This document shows, one piece after another, positions 16,762 to 25,022 of a DNA stretch of 64,000 nt. The translations under genes and the position numbers were made by a program. This stretch comes from Pelagibius sp965227505. GTDB lineage: Bacteria; Pseudomonadota; Alphaproteobacteria; Kiloniellales; Kiloniellaceae. The number at the start of each line of letters is the position of its first letter. Within the stretch, counting starts at the first letter, position 1. The notes beneath the pieces are model-generated. The model searched no databases. It saw only the letters and a list, made by a program, of their open reading frames with translations, and was not told the DNA's origin. The stretch covers positions 2,914,001-2,978,000 of the forward strand of contig NZ_OZ245757.1 in the NCBI RefSeq assembly GCF_965227505.1. The letters are read 5' to 3'.

Positions 16762-17753
16762 GCTACTTCGCCCGCCGCCTTCTGGTGATGATTCCGACCC
16801 TGCTGGTGATCAGTCTGGTGGTCTTCTTCATCATCCAGCTGCCGCCCGGCGACTATCTGGAAACCCTGATCGCCGAGGAGCAGGCCCGCGGCGAGACCGT
16901 CGATCAGGCGCGCATCGCCTTTCTGCGCGAGCAGTACGGCCTCGACAAGCCGATGATCGAGCAGTACTGGATCTGGCTGCTCGGCCTGCTGCAGGGCGAC
17001 CTCGGCTATTCCTTCGAGTTCGAACTGCCGGTCGTGGACGTGATCGGCGACCGCTTCTGGTTCACCGTCGTCCTGGCGCTGGCCACCACGCTGTTCACCT
17101 ATATCGTCTCCTTCCCCATCGGCATCTACTCCGCCGTACGCCAGTACTCGGTCGGCGACTATGCGGCGACCTTCGTCGGCTATTTCGGCCTCGCGATGCC
17201 GAACTTCCTCTTCGCCCTGGTGCTGCTCTACTACGCCAACGTCTGGTTCGGGTTATCCATCGGCGGACTGATGGACCCGCAGTACATCGACGCGCCCTGG
17301 ACCGTCGACAAGCTGATTTCGGTCATCAACCACCTCTGGATTCCGATGCTCGTCATCGGCACCTCCGGCACCGCCGCGATGATCCGCCGCCTGCGCGCCA
17401 ACATGCTCGACGAGCTGCAGCGCCAGTACGTCATCACCGCGCGGGCCAAGGGGCTCTCGCCGCTGAAGATCATCCTGAAGTATCCGCTGCGCCTGGCGCT
17501 CAATCCCTTCATCGCCGACATCGGCATGATCCTGCCGCAGGTCGTCTCCGGCGCCGCGCTGGTCTCGGTGGTGATGGATCTGCCGACCAACGGGCCCTTG
17601 CTGCTGCGCTCCCTGCAGAGCCAGGACATGTACCTGGCCGGCGCCTTCCTGATGTTCGAGGCGACGCTGGTGGTGGTCGGCGTCTTCATTTCCGACATCC
17701 TGCTCGCCATGCTCGATCCGCGCATCCGCCTGGGAGGGGCCTCGTCGAAATGA
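16755..17753 (+). CDS. ABC transporter permease (DppB-like)
   Basis: 332 residues from ATG 16755, overlapping the ATPase stop by seven bases. It starts with the typical amphipathic LSYFARRLLVMIPTLLV, has six membrane segments, and carries the EAA-type loop RQYVITARAKGLSPLKI (about 224-240) that contacts the ATPase. It shares ATGA with the next permease. It forms the inner-membrane channel of a peptide/nickel-type importer. No periplasmic binding protein gene is adjacent, so the substrate may be delivered by one encoded elsewhere. Confidence 0.92.
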   Translation: MLSYFARRLLVMIPTLLVISLVVFFIIQLPPGDYLETLIAEEQARGETVDQARIAFLREQYGLDKPMIEQYWIWLLGLLQGDLGYSFEFELPVVDVIGDRFWFTVVLALATTLFTYIVSFPIGIYSAVRQYSVGDYAATFVGYFGLAMPNFLFALVLLYYANVWFGLSIGGLMDPQYIDAPWTVDKLISVINHLWIPMLVIGTSGTAAMIRRLRANMLDELQRQYVITARAKGLSPLKIILKYPLRLALNPFIADIGMILPQVVSGAALVSVVMDLPTNGPLLLRSLQSQDMYLAGAFLMFEATLVVVGVFISDILLAMLDPRIRLGGASSK

Positions 17754-18925
17754 CCGACCGCAACCTCAGGCCGGGCGAACCCCTGCCCCACTATGTCAAC
17801 GAAGCGCCCTTCGATCCCTATCGCGCCGATACGCTGACGCCGCAGCAGGAGCGCTACTACCAGGCCTCCGAGTGGCGCATCATGTGGTGGAAGTTCCGCC
17901 GTCACCGCGTCGCCGTATGGTCCGGCGCCTTCCTGCTGGCGATCTATTTCGCCATCGTCATCTGCGAATTCCTGGCGCCCTACAACCTGCACAGCCGGGA
18001 CACGCAGCACATCTACGCCCCGCCGCAGACGCTGCACCTGTTTCATGAGGGCGAGTTCATCGGGCCCTTCGTCTACGGCTTCGACTTCAAGCTGAACATG
18101 GAAACCCTGGCGCGCGAATACGTGCCCAATCCGGAGAAGATTCAGAGAGTCCGTTTCTTCTGCCGCGGCGATGCCTACGAGTTCTGGGGTGTGATCCCCG
18201 GCGACCTCCACCTCTTCTGTCCCGCCGAAGGAGGAACGCTGTTCCTCTTCGGCACCGACCGCCTGGGACGCGACATGCTGAGCCGCATTCTCTACGGCGC
18301 GCGCATCTCGTTGAGCCTCGGTTTCATCGCCGTCGCCATCTCCTTCGTACTGGGCGTGATCATCGGCGGCGCCGCCGGCTACTACGGCGGCTGGGTGGAT
18401 GCCATCGTGCTGCGCCTGATCGAGCTGATCCGTTCCTTCCCGGAACTGCCGCTGTTCATGACACTCTCGGCCCTGCTGCCGGTGACCTGGAGTCCCATCG
18501 GGGTCTTCGTCGGTATCTCGGTGATCATCGGCTTCCTCGACTGGCCGGGGCTCGGCCGCGCGGTGCGCGCCAAGATCCTCTCCCTGCGCGAGGAGGACTT
18601 CACAACCGCGGCTCAGCTCATGGGCGCCTCGCCGCGACGGATCATCGGCCGCCACCTGCTGCCCAGCTTCACCAGCCATCTCATCGCTTCCGTCACCCTT
18701 TCGATCCCGACCGCCATCCTGGGCGAGACGGCGCTGTCCTTCCTCGGTATCGGCCTCCGGCCCCCGGTGACCTCCTGGGGCGTTCTGCTGAACGAGGCGC
18801 AGGACCTCAACATCGTCGAACTCTATCCCTGGCTGATGCTGCCGGTGGTGCCGTTGTTCCTCGTGGTGCTGGCCTTCAACTTCCTGGGCGACGGGCTGCG
18901 CGACGCAGCCGATCCCTACAGGTAG
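17750..18925 (+). CDS. ABC transporter permease (DppC-like) with large periplasmic loop
   Basis: 391 residues, longer than simple DppC (~300). The N-terminal cytoplasmic stretch and first helix (about 58-78) are followed by roughly 90 periplasmic residues with two Cys before GTDRLGRDMLSRILYGARISL, the hallmark start of the core permease domain. The EAA-like loop FTTAAQLMGASPRRI is near residue 285. Long first loops occur in YejE-type permeases. It ends 12 bases before the convergent cyclase gene. It works with the two preceding gene products. Confidence 0.92.
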   Translation: MTDRNLRPGEPLPHYVNEAPFDPYRADTLTPQQERYYQASEWRIMWWKFRRHRVAVWSGAFLLAIYFAIVICEFLAPYNLHSRDTQHIYAPPQTLHLFHEGEFIGPFVYGFDFKLNMETLAREYVPNPEKIQRVRFFCRGDAYEFWGVIPGDLHLFCPAEGGTLFLFGTDRLGRDMLSRILYGARISLSLGFIAVAISFVLGVIIGGAAGYYGGWVDAIVLRLIELIRSFPELPLFMTLSALLPVTWSPIGVFVGISVIIGFLDWPGLGRAVRAKILSLREEDFTTAAQLMGASPRRIIGRHLLPSFTSHLIASVTLSIPTAILGETALSFLGIGLRPPVTSWGVLLNEAQDLNIVELYPWLMLPVVPLFLVVLAFNFLGDGLRDAADPYR

Positions 18926-18937
18926 GGCGCTGCCGCT

Positions 18938-20263
18938 CTAAGCCGCCAGCACGACCAGACCGAGAGAGTCCCGAACGCCGCCGACGGGCACCGCTTCCAG
19001 CAGCCTGGTCTGCTCCGGCGGGCTGTAGCCCTGGGTCAACGCGGTCTCGTAGGTCTCCCGGTCGCAGACGGCGCGCACCCCCAGCTCCTTGTTGTGCTTT
19101 TCCAGCTTGGCCGAGAGGTTCACCGCATCGCCGATGACCGTGTACTCCAGCCGGGTGTCGTCCCCCACCGCACCGAAAAGAATGGTGCCCGCCGCCACCG
19201 CACCGTTGACCGCAGGACAGCTTCGCCCTGCCGCGCGGGAAGCGTCCTGCCAGACCGCCGCGGCGGCCATCGCCTCGTCCAGCGCGCGCAGGGCGTCGGC
19301 GGCATAGCTCTCCGAAGGCTCGGCCGCCCCGAAGGTGGCCATGATCCCGTCACCGAGAAACTTGTCGATGGAGCCGCCATGGCGGCGGATGATGGGCACC
19401 ATCTGCTGCTGGTACTCGGCCAGGAGGGTCATCACCTGGTCCGGCGGCGCCTCGCCGGCGAGGCGGGTGAAGCCGCGCATGTCGAGGTTCAGGATCGCGG
19501 CCTGACGCAACTCGCCGGTGCCGGCGCGGATCTGGTCTTCGGAGCCCTTGATGCGCTCGGCAATCTCCGGCGCGAAGAAGCGCGACAGCTCCCGCGCCGC
19601 CGCCTGTTCGGAGACGGAGCGCACCAAGAGGCTCTTGGCGCGATAGATTGCAAAGGCGATGAGGCCGGTGACCACGAGGATCGAGAGGATCTTGTCGAAC
19701 TCCGCACCCAGCAGCACCGAGTTGGATGTCATATAGGCGACGTAGTCGCGCGTGATCATGTTGTCGGCCGGGTCGTTGGAGATGACGTAGAGAATCATCA
19801 GACCCCAGCCGAGCGCCGCAACCGCCCCGGCCAGCAGAACGAAGCGCGCATCGAACCGCAGGGCGCGCAATGCAATGAAGATGAAGACATAGAGGAGCGT
19901 CGGCGCCTTCAGGTAGAAGGAGGCGGGCTGCATGTACTGGATGTGAAAACTCCAGATCAACACCATCAGGAGCGTGATGTCGAAGAACACGGAAACCGCC
20001 AGCGACCAGTCCGGCAGGCGGCCGACGTGTGACCAGACGACGCGAATGATGGTCAGCACCAGGTAGACGGAAAGCGCCCAGGGTACCGGTGCGATATCGA
20101 CTTCCGGCTTGGGCGAGATGATGTAAAGCGAACCGAACGTGAGGACGATGCCCAGTTGAATCCAGGAAATCAGGCGCTCGGTTGCGTCTTCCTGCTCGCG
20201 CACGGCGGCCTTCACCCGCGCCGGCAGGCCCGCCTCCAGATCTTTTCGCCACCAGCTCACCAT
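18938..20263 (-). CDS. Membrane adenylate/guanylate cyclase (class III)
   Basis: 441 residues from ATG 20263, preceded by GGGAAAGG; longer starts add only a Pro/Arg-rich stretch. Five or six membrane helices span about 32-50, 62-80, 88-106, 121-135, 141-161 and 193-208. A short linker leads to a class III cyclase domain (about 255-430). The metal-binding Asp are in NLDMRGFT (Asp261) and FLGDGIM (Asp305), the substrate-pocket YTVIGDAVNLSAK holds Asp379 and Asn382, and the position usually Arg is Lys386. Lys301 and Asp379 favour ATP over GTP. It makes cAMP at the membrane; no receptor domain is evident beyond the helices. Confidence 0.9.
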   Translation of the reverse strand: MVSWWRKDLEAGLPARVKAAVREQEDATERLISWIQLGIVLTFGSLYIISPKPEVDIAPVPWALSVYLVLTIIRVVWSHVGRLPDWSLAVSVFFDITLLMVLIWSFHIQYMQPASFYLKAPTLLYVFIFIALRALRFDARFVLLAGAVAALGWGLMILYVISNDPADNMITRDYVAYMTSNSVLLGAEFDKILSILVVTGLIAFAIYRAKSLLVRSVSEQAAARELSRFFAPEIAERIKGSEDQIRAGTGELRQAAILNLDMRGFTRLAGEAPPDQVMTLLAEYQQQMVPIIRRHGGSIDKFLGDGIMATFGAAEPSESYAADALRALDEAMAAAAVWQDASRAAGRSCPAVNGAVAAGTILFGAVGDDTRLEYTVIGDAVNLSAKLEKHNKELGVRAVCDRETYETALTQGYSPPEQTRLLEAVPVGGVRDSLGLVVLAA

Positions 20264-20823
20264 GGCCTTTCCCTTCGGACGCCCACGTGGGGCCATCACG
20301 CGGACCGCGCCTGGTCGGCACCCTTCCTGCGGCGGCGCCCAGGCAAACAATCCACCCTAGATCAAAGAGTTAGAACAGGTCTCCGGGCCGCCGGATCTCC
20401 GGGGAGATCCCGTCAGGGGGCTCCACACGGCCCGGACCCGCTCTGTGATTTCCGCCGGCATTTTACGGGATGAGGGCCCCCGAGGCTTCTCGCGGCGCAT
20501 AACTTCTGCGTGACTGTCGCGTGCACCGCCGCCCGCTCCCTTTGCGGCAAGTACCCGCTGCTTCCGTCTGATCCGGTTCTGACCGGTTCGCTTCTGGCCG
20601 GTTCGCTTCTGGCCGGTTCGCTTCTGGCCGGTTCGCTTCTGGCCGGTTCGTTTCTGGCCGGCCCGGCCTGTCGGTGGCAGACCGCTTCCGTGCCGAGCTT
20701 GCGCGGGCTTCGCAACCGCCCTCCGCGCCCCAGCAGCAAAGCCGGCGCAACGCTCGTAGACTTTTCGGTCTTGATCGAAGTGTCTCTGCAGTCGCGGGAA
20801 GCCGGTTGCGCGGCCGGCAGCCG
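20264..20823 (-). other. 560-bp spacer between cyclase and MBL genes
   Basis: No gene is supported here. The segment contains the 15-bp tandem array at 20577-20661 and the cyclase leader. Reading frames crossing the array on either strand encode only a pentapeptide repeat flanked by Arg/Pro/Gly-rich sequence, so they look like by-products of the array. Confidence 0.6.
20577..20661. repeat. 15-bp tandem repeat, about 5.7 copies
   Basis: Unit TTCTGGCCGGTTCGC; copies start at 20577, 20592, 20607, 20622 and 20637, with a partial one at 20652. Only the first (A for G) and the fifth (T for C at the end) differ by one base each, so the array is recent or actively homogenised. Confidence 0.95.
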
Positions 20824-21657
20824 TCATGGCCGCAGCACCATTCCTTCTTTGGCGACCACGGTACCGGGGCGCAGGGCTTCGGCCTCTTCTGCGACGCGAT
20901 CCATGAAGGCATCGTCGTGGCCGGGGTCGTGGTGGAAGATGACCAGCGTGCCGGCGTCGGCCTGGTTGCAGAGCCTGACCCCTTCCTGCCAGGTGGAATG
21001 TCCCCAGTTGCGGTACTTCGGAAACTCCTCGTCGGTGTAGGTGCTGTCGTAAATGACGAGATCGGCGCCCTGAATGAGGTCGAGGATGTTGCGGTCGGGC
21101 TGGCCTTCCAGATGCTCCGTGTCCGTCACGTAGCAGATGGCGTGGCCGCGGAAGTCGACGCGGTAACCCGTCGCGCCGTTGGGGTGGTTGAGCGGCGCGG
21201 TGATCAGGCGCACGCCGGGCTTGGGTTCCAGCACGTCCCCGGCGGAGAAGTCATGGAACGAGACGTTGGCCGCGAAGATCTTCGGCGGCACCGGGAACAG
21301 CGGTGCGTTCATGAACTGGACCAGAACGTCGTGCAGGGTCAGCTCCGGGATCAGATGGCCGGCCCAGAGGCGGATCCGGTTGCGCTTGTCGAAAAGCGGG
21401 GCAAAGAACGGCAGGCCGACGATGTGGTCATGATGGGTATGGGTGAGGAAGATGTCGGCTTCGAGCGGGGAGTTTTCCGTCAGCTCCCGGCCCAGAGGCC
21501 TGAGCCCGGTGCCGGCATCGAAGATCAGCAGCTTTTCGCCGCAGCGCACTTCCAGGCAGGCGGTGTTGCCACCGTAGCGAAGGTGGCTCTCGCCCGGGCA
21601 GGAGATCGAGCCGCGCGTGCCCCAGAAACGAACAAAAAAATCGCTACCGTTCTGCAA
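20824..21657 (-). CDS. MBL-fold metallo-hydrolase
   Basis: 277 residues. It has the metallo-beta-lactamase di-metal motif THTHHDHI (His73, His75, Asp77, His78), preceded by LIFDAGTG and FWGTRGSI. Further metal ligands are likely His157 (LNHPNG), the Asp in YVTDTEH and a late HHDPGHDD. FWGTRGS and VTDTEH are typical of a bacterial subfamily annotated as MBL hydrolase or cyclic-phosphodiesterase-like. The cyclase gene lies downstream on the same strand after a 560-bp spacer, which makes cAMP hydrolysis a testable but unproven idea. Cytoplasmic. Confidence 0.88.
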   Translation of the reverse strand: MQNGSDFFVRFWGTRGSISCPGESHLRYGGNTACLEVRCGEKLLIFDAGTGLRPLGRELTENSPLEADIFLTHTHHDHIVGLPFFAPLFDKRNRIRLWAGHLIPELTLHDVLVQFMNAPLFPVPPKIFAANVSFHDFSAGDVLEPKPGVRLITAPLNHPNGATGYRVDFRGHAICYVTDTEHLEGQPDRNILDLIQGADLVIYDSTYTDEEFPKYRNWGHSTWQEGVRLCNQADAGTLVIFHHDPGHDDAFMDRVAEEAEALRPGTVVAKEGMVLRP

Positions 21658-21811
21658 AATGCCTTTATCCCTTCGATCCGGCAGCCAAAAATACGGCCCG
21701 CCGATCTAGCGGACGAGAAAAGCATAGCCGAGAATTGGTTCACTCTAGCGAATAGGAGCGGCCCGCCCCAATGAAAATTCGCCATCTTTCGGGGCCTGGA
21801 GGCGGCGGAGC

Positions 21812-23146
21812 TTGACATCCGGCAGCCGACCACGTGTTGCGCCGACAGGGGTGCCGAGGGGCGCGCTGATCGGCCTCGGACTGATGGTTCTGGTTTTCGC
21901 CGCCTTCTCCCAGTTCAAGCTGCCGGTCGTCCTGCCGCTGCTGCTGGATCGCTATGCTTACGACCCCGTGCTGGCCGGCGGCTTCATGTCGGTCTATGCG
22001 GTGCTGGGAATTGTGCTGTCGGTCTGGATCGGCCGGCGCGTGGAGGCGCAGGGCCCGCTGAACCTGATCCTGCTGGCCTTGCCGCTGATGGCCGGCGGCA
22101 CCCTGGTCAGCCTCGCCGCGCCCCAGCTTGGGGGTGTCGTGCTGCTGGGGCGCGCCCTTGAAGGCGCGGCCTTTGCCATCCTCGCCGTGGCCGGCCCGGT
22201 TCTGGCGACGTCCCTGGTTTCCGAGCGGCACCGCAATCTGGTCGTCGGCCTCGTCGCCGCCTGGATGCCGGCGGGCCAGTTGCTCGCCACGGTGCTGGCG
22301 CCCCTGGCCCTCGCCACAACCGGCTGGGCCGGACTGTGGCTGGCCAGCGTTGCGATAGCCCTGGGCCTGATTGCGTGGACCTGGCACCTGCGCGGCAAGG
22401 GGCAGGTGGCGGCCGCCGCCTCCTCAGCCCCCTCCTCCGGCCCCTCCTCTGGCCCCTCCTCTGCACCCTTCTCGGGCCAGACCGGCGGGCCTGACGCCGG
22501 CAATGCAGAGGGCCTCTCCTGGACCCTTGGGCAGAAGCGGGCTCTGTGGCTGACCGCCGGGGTCTTCATGCTGTGGTCGGGCCAGTATCTGGCCTATATG
22601 ACCTGGTTGCCGGAATATCTGGTCGGCGCCCTCGGCCTCACCGTGGAGGCGGCCCTCTGGGTCTACCTGATTCCCGTTATCCTGGTCGGCGTCTTCAACG
22701 TTCTGACCGGCCTCGTGCTGCGCCGGGGACTGGCCGTGGAACGCCTGCTGCTGGCTGCGGTCGTTGTACAGGCGCTTCTGTGGTGGCTGTTGCCGGTCAG
22801 CAGCAGCGGCGTTGCCGGCCTGCTGTCCCTCTGCCTTTACGGCATCACTGCCGGCATCGTGCCGACCTGCCTGTTCACGCTGCCCACCGAGGCAGTCCGC
22901 GACGCCGGGCAACGGGCACGCGCCTTCGGCGGCGTGATGACCGGCCGCAATCTCGGCGTCTTCCTGGGCCCGCTGCTGCTGGCGCAGCTGGTGAAGTGGT
23001 CCGGCGACTGGGTTGCCAGCAGCACGGCTTTCGCAGCCCTGACCAGCCTGGCGGCGGTCCTCAGTCTGCTGCTGCTGATGGTGATGCCGCGCCTGCGCAG
23101 CGCCGGGCGGGCCGACCTGGCGGCGCCGAAACCGGGAGCGATTTAG
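21812..23146 (+). CDS. MFS transporter (CynX/NarK-like)
   Basis: 444 residues from TTG 21812, with GGAGGCGGCGGAG just upstream. About 12 membrane helices lie in two halves joined by a cytoplasmic linker at about 195-230 that is Ser/Pro/Gly-rich (four near-identical 12-bp units at 22421-22468). The cytoplasmic loop GRRVEAQGP after helix 2 fits the MFS A-motif position. The substrate cannot be inferred. Its stop codon overlaps the stop of the convergent response regulator gene within four bases. Confidence 0.85.
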   Translation: MTSGSRPRVAPTGVPRGALIGLGLMVLVFAAFSQFKLPVVLPLLLDRYAYDPVLAGGFMSVYAVLGIVLSVWIGRRVEAQGPLNLILLALPLMAGGTLVSLAAPQLGGVVLLGRALEGAAFAILAVAGPVLATSLVSERHRNLVVGLVAAWMPAGQLLATVLAPLALATTGWAGLWLASVAIALGLIAWTWHLRGKGQVAAAASSAPSSGPSSGPSSAPFSGQTGGPDAGNAEGLSWTLGQKRALWLTAGVFMLWSGQYLAYMTWLPEYLVGALGLTVEAALWVYLIPVILVGVFNVLTGLVLRRGLAVERLLLAAVVVQALLWWLLPVSSSGVAGLLSLCLYGITAGIVPTCLFTLPTEAVRDAGQRARAFGGVMTGRNLGVFLGPLLLAQLVKWSGDWVASSTAFAALTSLAAVLSLLLLMVMPRLRSAGRADLAAPKPGAI

Positions 23147-23847
23147 GGAACCAGCCGGTAGCCGCCCGGCTCCGTGACCAGAATCTCCGCCGCCGAGGGG
23201 TCGCTCTCGATCTTCTGGCGCAGGCGATAGACGTGGGTCTCCAGGGTGTGGGTCGTCACCCCGGCGTTGTAGCCCCAGACCTCGCCGAGCAGCTTGTCGC
23301 GCCCGACGACGGTGTCTCCGCTGCGGTAGAGGTACTTCAGGATCGAGGTTTCCTTCTCGGTCAGACGCACCTTCTTCTTCGACTCGCCATGCGTCAGCAG
23401 CTTGGCGCTGGGCCGGAAGGTGTAGGGCCCGATGGTGAAGACGGCGTCCTCGCTCTGTTCGTGCTGGCGCAGCTGCGCGCGCATGCGCGCCAGGAGAACA
23501 CCGAGGCGAAAGGGCTTGGTGACATAGTCGTTCGCCCCGGCATCGAGCGCCAGGATGGTATCGGCGTCCGACTCCGCGGCGGTCAGCATGATGATCGGCG
23601 ACTTGACGCCGCCGCGGCGCATCAGCCGGCAGACATCGCGTCCGTCCATATCCGGCAGACCGAGGTCGAGCAGGATGAGGTCGTAGTAGTCCGCCTTGGC
23701 CATTTCCAACCCGGCAGCCGCAGTTTCCGCCTCGGCGGTATCGAATTCCTCGTGCAGCCGCAGCTGTTCGCTAAGCGATTGACGAAGCGCCGAATCATCA
23801 TCGACGAGCAGGATCTTCTTTCCGGCGGCGCCGTTCATGGCCGACAT
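23143..23847 (-). CDS. OmpR-family response regulator (orphan)
   Basis: 234 residues. Receiver domain: acidic pocket VDDD (Asp16-18), phospho-acceptor Asp61 in LLLDLGLPD, Thr89 and Lys111 (VTKPF). This is followed by a winged-helix DNA-binding domain (about 135-232) with LTEKETSILKYL and ETHVYRLRQKI. No histidine kinase gene is adjacent, so the partner kinase is encoded elsewhere. Targets are unknown. The stop overlaps that of the MFS gene. Confidence 0.93.
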   Translation of the reverse strand: MSAMNGAAGKKILLVDDDSALRQSLSEQLRLHEEFDTAEAETAAAGLEMAKADYYDLILLDLGLPDMDGRDVCRLMRRGGVKSPIIMLTAAESDADTILALDAGANDYVTKPFRLGVLLARMRAQLRQHEQSEDAVFTIGPYTFRPSAKLLTHGESKKKVRLTEKETSILKYLYRSGDTVVGRDKLLGEVWGYNAGVTTHTLETHVYRLRQKIESDPSAAEILVTEPGGYRLVP

Positions 23848-23909
23848 CCAACTCCCAAATCCACCACCAACCCCTGTAAATTCTCAGATACCATCGCGCG
23901 CCGCACTGT

Positions 23910-24818
23910 TCAAGAAACCTGCCCGTGCAGCAATTGCTGCACTGCAACACAAAGCGGATGGTCCGCTTCGCCAAGCGCATCCACCGCGCTGAAGTGGTGG
24001 CGGTCGGGCAGCGCCACGTCAAGCAGGGGCAGTCCGCGGTGCTGCCAGGCGGTCGCGTACTCGGCGTGCTGACGGCGAAACTCCGCGGTTTCCTCGGCGC
24101 CCACCGCAACGATCATCTGCGGGGCCGCGGCCGGCAGGACGTGCAGGGGGCTCCACCCGGCAGCCCGCTCCGCCGCGATCTTCAGGACCGCGTTGTGGTA
24201 GCTGAGGCGCACAGGCTCCAGATCGTAGACCCCCGAAATCGAGCAGCCGCCGGCCAGAAGACCCGCCGGCAGCCCCGCCTCGAAGGCCGGCCAGTCGGTC
24301 GAGAGGGCCATCGCGGCCAGATGACCACCGGCGGAATGCCCGGCGACGACGATGCGCCCCGGGTCGATGCCATAAGCCCCGGCGTTTTTGTGCAGCCAGA
24401 CAAGCGCGCGGCGGATCTGGTCGATCATGGTGCCGATGGCCGCCGCCGGCGCCAGGCTGTAGTTCAGACTGGCAAAGGCAATGCCGCGGTCGGCGAAAGG
24501 CGGTGCCAGATAGCTGTAGTCGCTCTTGTCCAACGCCTGCCAGTAGCCGCCATGGATGAAGGCCAGCAGGGGGACCGGACCCTCGCCGGATGCCGGGAAC
24601 AGATCCAGCGTCTCCTCGGGCCCGCTGCCGTATGACAGATCCAGTTCTCCGCCGCGGGCCGACCGCACCGCCGCCGAGTCAGCCGCCCAGCGCTCAAAGA
24701 ACTGCGGATGCTCCGGCCAGCGGGCGCGCAGGTTGAGCTGGGCATCCAGGGCCGCCTGATCATAGTCGCGGAACACCGGCGCGGACGCGGCGATGCCGGT
24801 CTCTGGCTGACTGGTCAT
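23910..24818 (-). CDS. Alpha/beta hydrolase (kynurenine-formamidase/BD-FAE-like)
   Basis: 302 residues. Oxyanion motif HGGYW (89-93) and nucleophile elbow GHSAGGH with Ser162; the late His is in the DRHHFSAVD region (about 275). HGGxW plus this elbow is characteristic of arylformamidases and related esterases. The N-terminal QAALDAQLNLRARWPE segment is also seen in formamidase-like members. No tryptophan-degradation genes are nearby, so the physiological ester or amide is unknown. Cytoplasmic; no signal peptide. Confidence 0.88.
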   Translation of the reverse strand: MTSQPETGIAASAPVFRDYDQAALDAQLNLRARWPEHPQFFERWAADSAAVRSARGGELDLSYGSGPEETLDLFPASGEGPVPLLAFIHGGYWQALDKSDYSYLAPPFADRGIAFASLNYSLAPAAAIGTMIDQIRRALVWLHKNAGAYGIDPGRIVVAGHSAGGHLAAMALSTDWPAFEAGLPAGLLAGGCSISGVYDLEPVRLSYHNAVLKIAAERAAGWSPLHVLPAAAPQMIVAVGAEETAEFRRQHAEYATAWQHRGLPLLDVALPDRHHFSAVDALGEADHPLCVAVQQLLHGQVS

Positions 24819-25022
24819 GACCTTGTCGTTCTCCCCCCGCTGGGCCTTAGCCGCTTGGCCGGCCCTCTTCGTTTGCGGCCCTGTTTGGGGGCCTGTTTGG
24901 CCTCACTGCGACCGGTTGACGAAATCCGGCTGGTCAAGCGCGCGCTGGCGGCCTATGTCCTGGGCGCAAGACCCCGGCGGCAGCCAACGTGACATGGCCC
25001 GCCCGCAGCCGTAAAGTGACCA

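Noticed and set aside
20577..20661. Possible CRISPR array
   Set aside because: The 15-bp units are directly abutting with no spacers; a minisatellite, not CRISPR.
20357..21040. Pentapeptide-repeat proteins read through the 15-bp array on either strand
   Set aside because: Outside the array the sequence is Arg/Pro/Gly-rich with no ribosome site or domain, and one of the frames overlaps the MBL hydrolase gene.
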